Below are positions 7,026 to 9,175 of a stretch of 9,175 nucleotides of DNA, in pieces. Position numbers and translations under genes: made by a program. This DNA comes from Planctomycetota bacterium (GTDB taxonomy: Bacteria > Planctomycetota > Phycisphaerae > WQYP01). The DNA is taken from NCBI GenBank assembly GCA_021852225.1, contig JAJZOA010000011.1, forward strand, positions 1 to 9,175, in the 5' to 3' direction. The notes under the pieces were generated by a model. That model did not search any database. It had not been told where the DNA came from and saw only the letters and a program-made list of their open reading frames with translations. Position 1 is the first letter of the stretch; every line of letters begins with the position of its first letter.

Positions 7026-8255
7026 ATGTTTATTGATGAAGCGGAAATTCAACTTCTTGGCGGCAACGGTGGCAACGGTTGCGCCGGCATGAGGCGCGAA
7101 AAATTTGAGCCCCACGGCGGCCCGGATGGCGGAGATGGCGGCAACGGCGGAAGCGTTTTTCTCGAAGCGGTTGAGGGGGTGGATACCCTGCTGGATATGG
7201 TGGGAAAGCACCACTGGCATGCTGGGCACGGCGAAGCAGGCCTGGGCAAGAAAAAGGATGGCCGTCGCGGAAACGATCTGATTATCCGCGTTCCGCCCGG
7301 AACACTTGTTTACGATTGCGACAGCGGCCTGCTGGTCGCGGACCTTACACCCGCGGGGCGCAAGGTGCTGATAGCCGCCGGCGGCAAAGGTGGTCGCGGC
7401 AACGTGCATTTTATGAATTCGGTGCGTCAGGCCCCCGATTTTGCCGAACCGGGCCAGCCGGGTCAGGCACGGCGGGTAAAATTGCAGCTGCGGCTGATTG
7501 CGGATGTCGGCTTTATCGGCCTGCCCAATGCGGGGAAATCGACGCTGCTTTCGCGGCTTTCGGCAGTCCGGCCAAAAATTGCCGATTATCCGTTCACCAC
7601 ACTTAAGCCGCAGTTGGGCATAGCCGAGTTGGATGCTGATCGCCGTCTGGTGCTTGCGGATATTCCCGGCCTGATAGAAGGCGCGCATGATGGCGCGGGG
7701 CTGGGCCTGGAATTTTTAAGGCACATTGAACGAACACGGGTGCTGATTCATCTGGTGGATATACTGCCAATGGATGGTCAGAAACCGATTGACGCCTATC
7801 GGGCGATTCGCGAGGAACTTTTCCGATACAGTCCGCGGCTGGCGACCAAGCCGGAAATTCTGGTGGCCAATAAGATGGATTTGACCGGCGCGCCCGAAGC
7901 GCTTGCGGATCTGCGCACCGCATTGCCGGGCCGGCACATTATGGCAATCAGTGCGGCCACAGGGACAGGGCTTCGCCCGCTTCTGGAGGGCATCTGGCAA
8001 ATCGTACAAAAGGCGCCGCGCAGTGAACCGTTTACAGACCGGCCGCCGTTGATTCTTCCCCCAGTCCCCAAAGCGGAGGGCGTTGCGACCGAACGTCACT
8101 TCACCGCGCATCCGCCGGAATCACCGGAACAGCCCGGCAAGTTGCCTCCCGTGCCTGATGACCCGGAACTGGTTGCGGAAATCGCTGCAATGAAAGCGGA
8201 CGACCTCCGGAAGGGCAAATATTACCGGAAACCCAAAGCCCGCAAACCGGAGTAG
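7026..8255 (+). CDS. obg: Obg/CgtA GTPase, ribosome assembly factor
   Basis: Obg is an essential GTPase that binds the 50S subunit during assembly and is linked to stress and cell-cycle control. The 409 residues show the Obg fold first (about 1-158) with its glycine-rich helices (GGNGGNGCAG, GGPDGGDGGNGGS, GGKGGRGN). The G domain follows: P-loop GLPNAGKS (165-172), switch I YPFTTL, DIPG (212-215) followed by LIEGAHDGAGLG, NKMD (282-285) and SAATGTG as G5. After about residue 335 there is no recognisable OCT domain. The tail is proline-rich, then ends in a charged segment with many Lys and Arg (KGKYYRKPKARKPE). The ATG at 7026 is preceded by only a weak GGGAA (7016-7020), but it begins the conserved MFIDEAEI N-terminus. 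The gene is not next to rplU-rpmA, its frequent partners. The stop is TAG at 8253-8255. Confidence 0.98.
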   Translation: MFIDEAEIQLLGGNGGNGCAGMRREKFEPHGGPDGGDGGNGGSVFLEAVEGVDTLLDMVGKHHWHAGHGEAGLGKKKDGRRGNDLIIRVPPGTLVYDCDSGLLVADLTPAGRKVLIAAGGKGGRGNVHFMNSVRQAPDFAEPGQPGQARRVKLQLRLIADVGFIGLPNAGKSTLLSRLSAVRPKIADYPFTTLKPQLGIAELDADRRLVLADIPGLIEGAHDGAGLGLEFLRHIERTRVLIHLVDILPMDGQKPIDAYRAIREELFRYSPRLATKPEILVANKMDLTGAPEALADLRTALPGRHIMAISAATGTGLRPLLEGIWQIVQKAPRSEPFTDRPPLILPPVPKAEGVATERHFTAHPPESPEQPGKLPPVPDDPELVAEIAAMKADDLRKGKYYRKPKARKPE

Positions 8256-8397
8256 GCTCATTGCCTGCCCCCGTGTGGTGCCTCGCGTCGGGAAGCTGGA
8301 CAGGTGTCGGCGGGGGGGCTGACGGCCCGTGGCAAAGGGGAACCAGAATAATTTTCGCAAAAACAAATGAAATGGATTTGTGGTTCAGTCGCCGCCG
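8256..8397. other. Intergenic stretch after obg with GC-rich complementary arms
   Basis: TTGCC (8261-8265) can pair with GGCAA (8331-8335), and GCCCCC (8267-8272) with GGGGGC (8314-8319), giving an interrupted long stem right after obg. GGGC/GCCC (8316-8319 and 8325-8328) competes with it. It is not followed by a tight T tract; AATAATTTT comes 12 bases later. It could be a weak terminator or a 3' structure of the obg message. No coding frame is convincing. Confidence 0.35.
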
Positions 8398-8405
8398 GGT
8401 ATAAT
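8378..8405 (+). promoter_or_regulatory. Candidate promoter of the obg-nusA intergenic RNA
   Basis: A perfect -10 TATAAT (8400-8405) is preceded, 16 bases upstream, by TTGTGG (8378-8383), which keeps the TTG of the -35 consensus. The -10 is centred in an 11-base palindrome GGTATAATACC (8398-8408). Transcription would begin near 8412, just before the first hairpin at 8420. The -10 is strong and the -35 is weak. Confidence 0.5.
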
Positions 8406-8499
8406 ACCGGTTCGATTTAGATGGGTGTTGGCCCATCCTTATGGCGTCCCTTAGGGAGCTTGGCGTGCAGCTTTTGCGAAAAAATGAGCAGAGCAATGC

Positions 8500-8530
8500 G
8501 GAGGCATAAGTCTTACAGACTCACGCCTCC
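8500..8530. repeat. 31-base hairpin with G-U pairs only on the - strand
   Basis: GGAGGC (8500-8505) and AGTC (8509-8512) pair with GACT (8518-8521) and GCCTCC (8525-8530) around loop TTACA. Of the three bases between these blocks, the middle T-A pairs on either strand. The two flanking positions are A-C mismatches in + strand RNA but G-U wobbles in - strand RNA, giving 13 unbroken pairs there. Confidence 0.55.
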
Positions 8531-8623
8531 TATGCCGTCCTCCAGACGGGCGGGACACTTCTTTGTCCCGCAGGCGCACCGCGCGGTGTGTCATCACGAG
8601 GGTCTTGTATTCCCCTTGTTATG

Positions 8624-8655
8624 AGTCACACCGCTTCCGGTGTGGCACTGTTTTT
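8624..8655 (+). terminator. Intrinsic (Rho-independent) terminator upstream of nusA
   Basis: CACACCG (8627-8633) pairs perfectly with CGGTGTG (8638-8644) over a CTTC loop. AGT (8624-8626) and ACT (8647-8649) extend the stem past a two-base bulge. G8650 and then T5 (8651-8655) follow at once. This is the best terminator in the window. It lies about 210 bases before nusA and on the same strand, so it would end the upstream transcript unless read through. Confidence 0.65.
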
Positions 8656-8850
8656 CCCCGTTGGGCGTTCCACGGGGACCCGGCCGAGAGCCAATGGCTG
8701 TCGGATACGGTTGACGCTTGAGTAGGCTGACCGGCCCGGATGGCGGTCGGCTTCAACAACCCGGACCGCCGAGAGAAAATGGGCGGCCAGTAAATCGGGC
8801 ACGGCCCGGCAACATTGGATTCCCGGCGATGCGCCGGTGAACAATAATTA
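8656..8850 (+). promoter_or_regulatory. Structured region between the terminator and nusA
   Basis: Four further stems follow the terminator: CCCCGT/ACGGGG (8656-8677); CCGA-g-AGCC with GGCT-g-TCGG around AAT (8684-8704); GGCGGTC/GACCGCC (8742-8770); and CCGGCG-ATG-CGCCGG (8823-8837), whose end is 13 bases before the nusA ribosome binding site. TTGACG occurs at 8711-8716, but no -10 lies at the right distance, so a local nusA promoter is not supported. The stems suggest a leader RNA, possibly for nusA control (inference). Confidence 0.35.
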
Positions 8851-8854
8851 GAGG
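8851..8854 (+). promoter_or_regulatory. Shine-Dalgarno of nusA
   Basis: GAGG lies 12 bases before the ATG at 8867. The distance is rather long, but the purine run continues (GAGGCACGAA), and the start matches the conserved N-terminus of NusA. Confidence 0.5.
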
Positions 8855-8866
8855 CACGAAACGAAC

Positions 8867-9175
8867 ATGAACCAGGATTTGCTCCGCATAGTGGACTCCA
8901 TCGCCCGCGATAAGAACATCGAAAAGGATTCCATCTTTGTCGATATTGAAACATCACTGCTTTCCGCCGCCCGCAAATTTTATGGCGAAGCGGATGATGT
9001 GGTTTGCGCCATAGACCGCATGACCGGCGAAATTGAAGTTCGCAAAAACGGCACGCTGATTGACTACAAGGAATTCGGACGCATTGCGGCACAAACCGCC
9101 AAACAGGTGCTGATACAAAAAATTCGCGAGGACGAACGCGGCAGCATTTACGAGGAATTTTCCGAACGGAAAAAC
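8867..9175 (+). CDS. nusA: Transcription termination/antitermination factor NusA, N-terminal part
   Basis: NusA binds RNA polymerase near the RNA exit channel and affects pausing, intrinsic termination and antitermination. The visible 103 residues cover most of the N-terminal polymerase-binding domain: MNQDLLRIVDSIARDKNIEK at the start, IETSLLSAARKFYG, then the highly typical GRIAAQTAKQVLIQKIRE and ERGSIYEEFSE. The ATG at 8867 fits the family start exactly. The frame runs cleanly to the window edge, so the S1 and KH domains lie beyond it. In many bacteria rimP stands directly upstream; here obg and 611 non-coding bases do. The upstream terminator and stems may put this gene under leader control, which is notable since NusA itself modulates intrinsic termination (inference). 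Confidence 0.96.
   Translation, partial: MNQDLLRIVDSIARDKNIEKDSIFVDIETSLLSAARKFYGEADDVVCAIDRMTGEIEVRKNGTLIDYKEFGRIAAQTAKQVLIQKIREDERGSIYEEFSERKN

Larger units (their letters stand above)
8412..8655 (+). ncRNA. Candidate structured RNA (about 240 nt): small RNA or nusA attenuator leader
   Basis: The stretch runs from the predicted start below TATAAT to an intrinsic terminator and is crowded with hairpins: GATGGG/CCCATC (8420-8437), TCCC/GGGA (8447-8457), a 31-base hairpin (8500-8530), CCGTC/GACGG (8535-8549), a perfect GCGGGACA/TGTCCCGC stem (8550-8571) directly abutting the previous one, CGCACC/GGTGTG (8575-8590), and the terminator stem. GGCATA (8503-8508) can also pair with TATGCC (8531-8536), which would compete with the 8500-8530 stem and could give two states. 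I checked by eye for hallmarks of RNase P RNA, tmRNA, SRP RNA, 6S RNA and the TPP, SAM and cobalamin riboswitches and saw none convincing. A 67-codon frame (8421-8624) spans it but lacks a ribosome binding site and protein-like composition. The 31-base hairpin pairs better on the - strand, so orientation is not settled. Confidence 0.4.

Noticed and set aside
8405..8418. GGTTCGATT resembling a tRNA T-loop
   Set aside because: No acceptor, D or anticodon arms can be formed upstream, and it lies directly after the TATAAT.
8421..8624. 67-codon frame inside the candidate RNA
   Set aside because: It would begin about 9 bases after the predicted transcript start, without a ribosome binding site. 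It crosses all the hairpins, and the peptide is unlike a protein.
8250..8728. Nine-base direct repeats GAGTAGGCT (8250-8258 and 8720-8728) as a target-site duplication of an inserted element
   Set aside because: No terminal inverted repeats lie inside the repeats, the first copy includes the obg stop codon, and a 9-mer match in about 600 bases is expected fairly often by chance.
8711..8739. TTGACG as a -35 for a local nusA promoter
   Set aside because: The sequence 15-19 bases downstream is GC-rich (GGCCCGG) with no -10-like hexamer.
8619..9092. 157-codon - strand frame overlapping nusA
   Set aside because: It is a shadow of the nusA coding frame and the structured leader; nusA is clearly the real gene.

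Overview
The window looks like ordinary chromosome from a Gram-negative-type bacterium of moderate to high GC. It mixes translation and transcription housekeeping genes with a small envelope/transport section. The N-terminal sequence of NusA, the Obg sequence and the gene mix suggest the Planctomycetota (perhaps Phycisphaerae) or a related PVC lineage. This is recall-based inference, because no rRNA or marker search was possible. No CRISPR array, complete insertion sequence, tRNA, rRNA or phage gene was seen.

Layout, left to right. Positions 1-446 hold the 3' part of a peptide deformylase gene (def), + strand. After a 171-base gap comes prfC (618-2216, +), release factor 3. Its stop codon sits in the loop of a perfect hairpin. 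A SAM-dependent methyltransferase (2396-3043) lies convergent on the - strand. A roughly 300-base divergent intergenic region separates it from a polysaccharide/lipid-linked-sugar flippase of the Wzx/PST type (3351-4850, +, TTG start). A 130-base spacer with small palindromes follows, then a ClC chloride transporter/channel with two C-terminal CBS domains (about 4981-6891, +, no ATG available, TTG start proposed). Then come the ribosome-associated GTPase Obg (7026-8255, +) and the N-terminal 103 codons of nusA (8867 to the window end, +).

The def, prfC, obg and nusA products act in protein maturation, translation termination, ribosome assembly and transcription elongation/termination. The methyltransferase, flippase and ClC protein form an unrelated envelope/transport block between them.

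The most interesting non-coding stretch is the 611 bases between obg and nusA. The gene that usually precedes nusA, rimP, is not there. Instead there is a TATAAT-type promoter, a close series of hairpins and a good intrinsic terminator (hairpin plus T5), followed by more hairpins up to the nusA ribosome binding site. This could be an independent small RNA of about 240 nt, an attenuating leader of nusA, or a dispersed palindromic repeat. I matched it to no known RNA family. A second point of interest is the ClC protein: it keeps the gating glutamate but has valine where exchangers have the proton glutamate, and histidine where the selectivity-filter serine normally sits.
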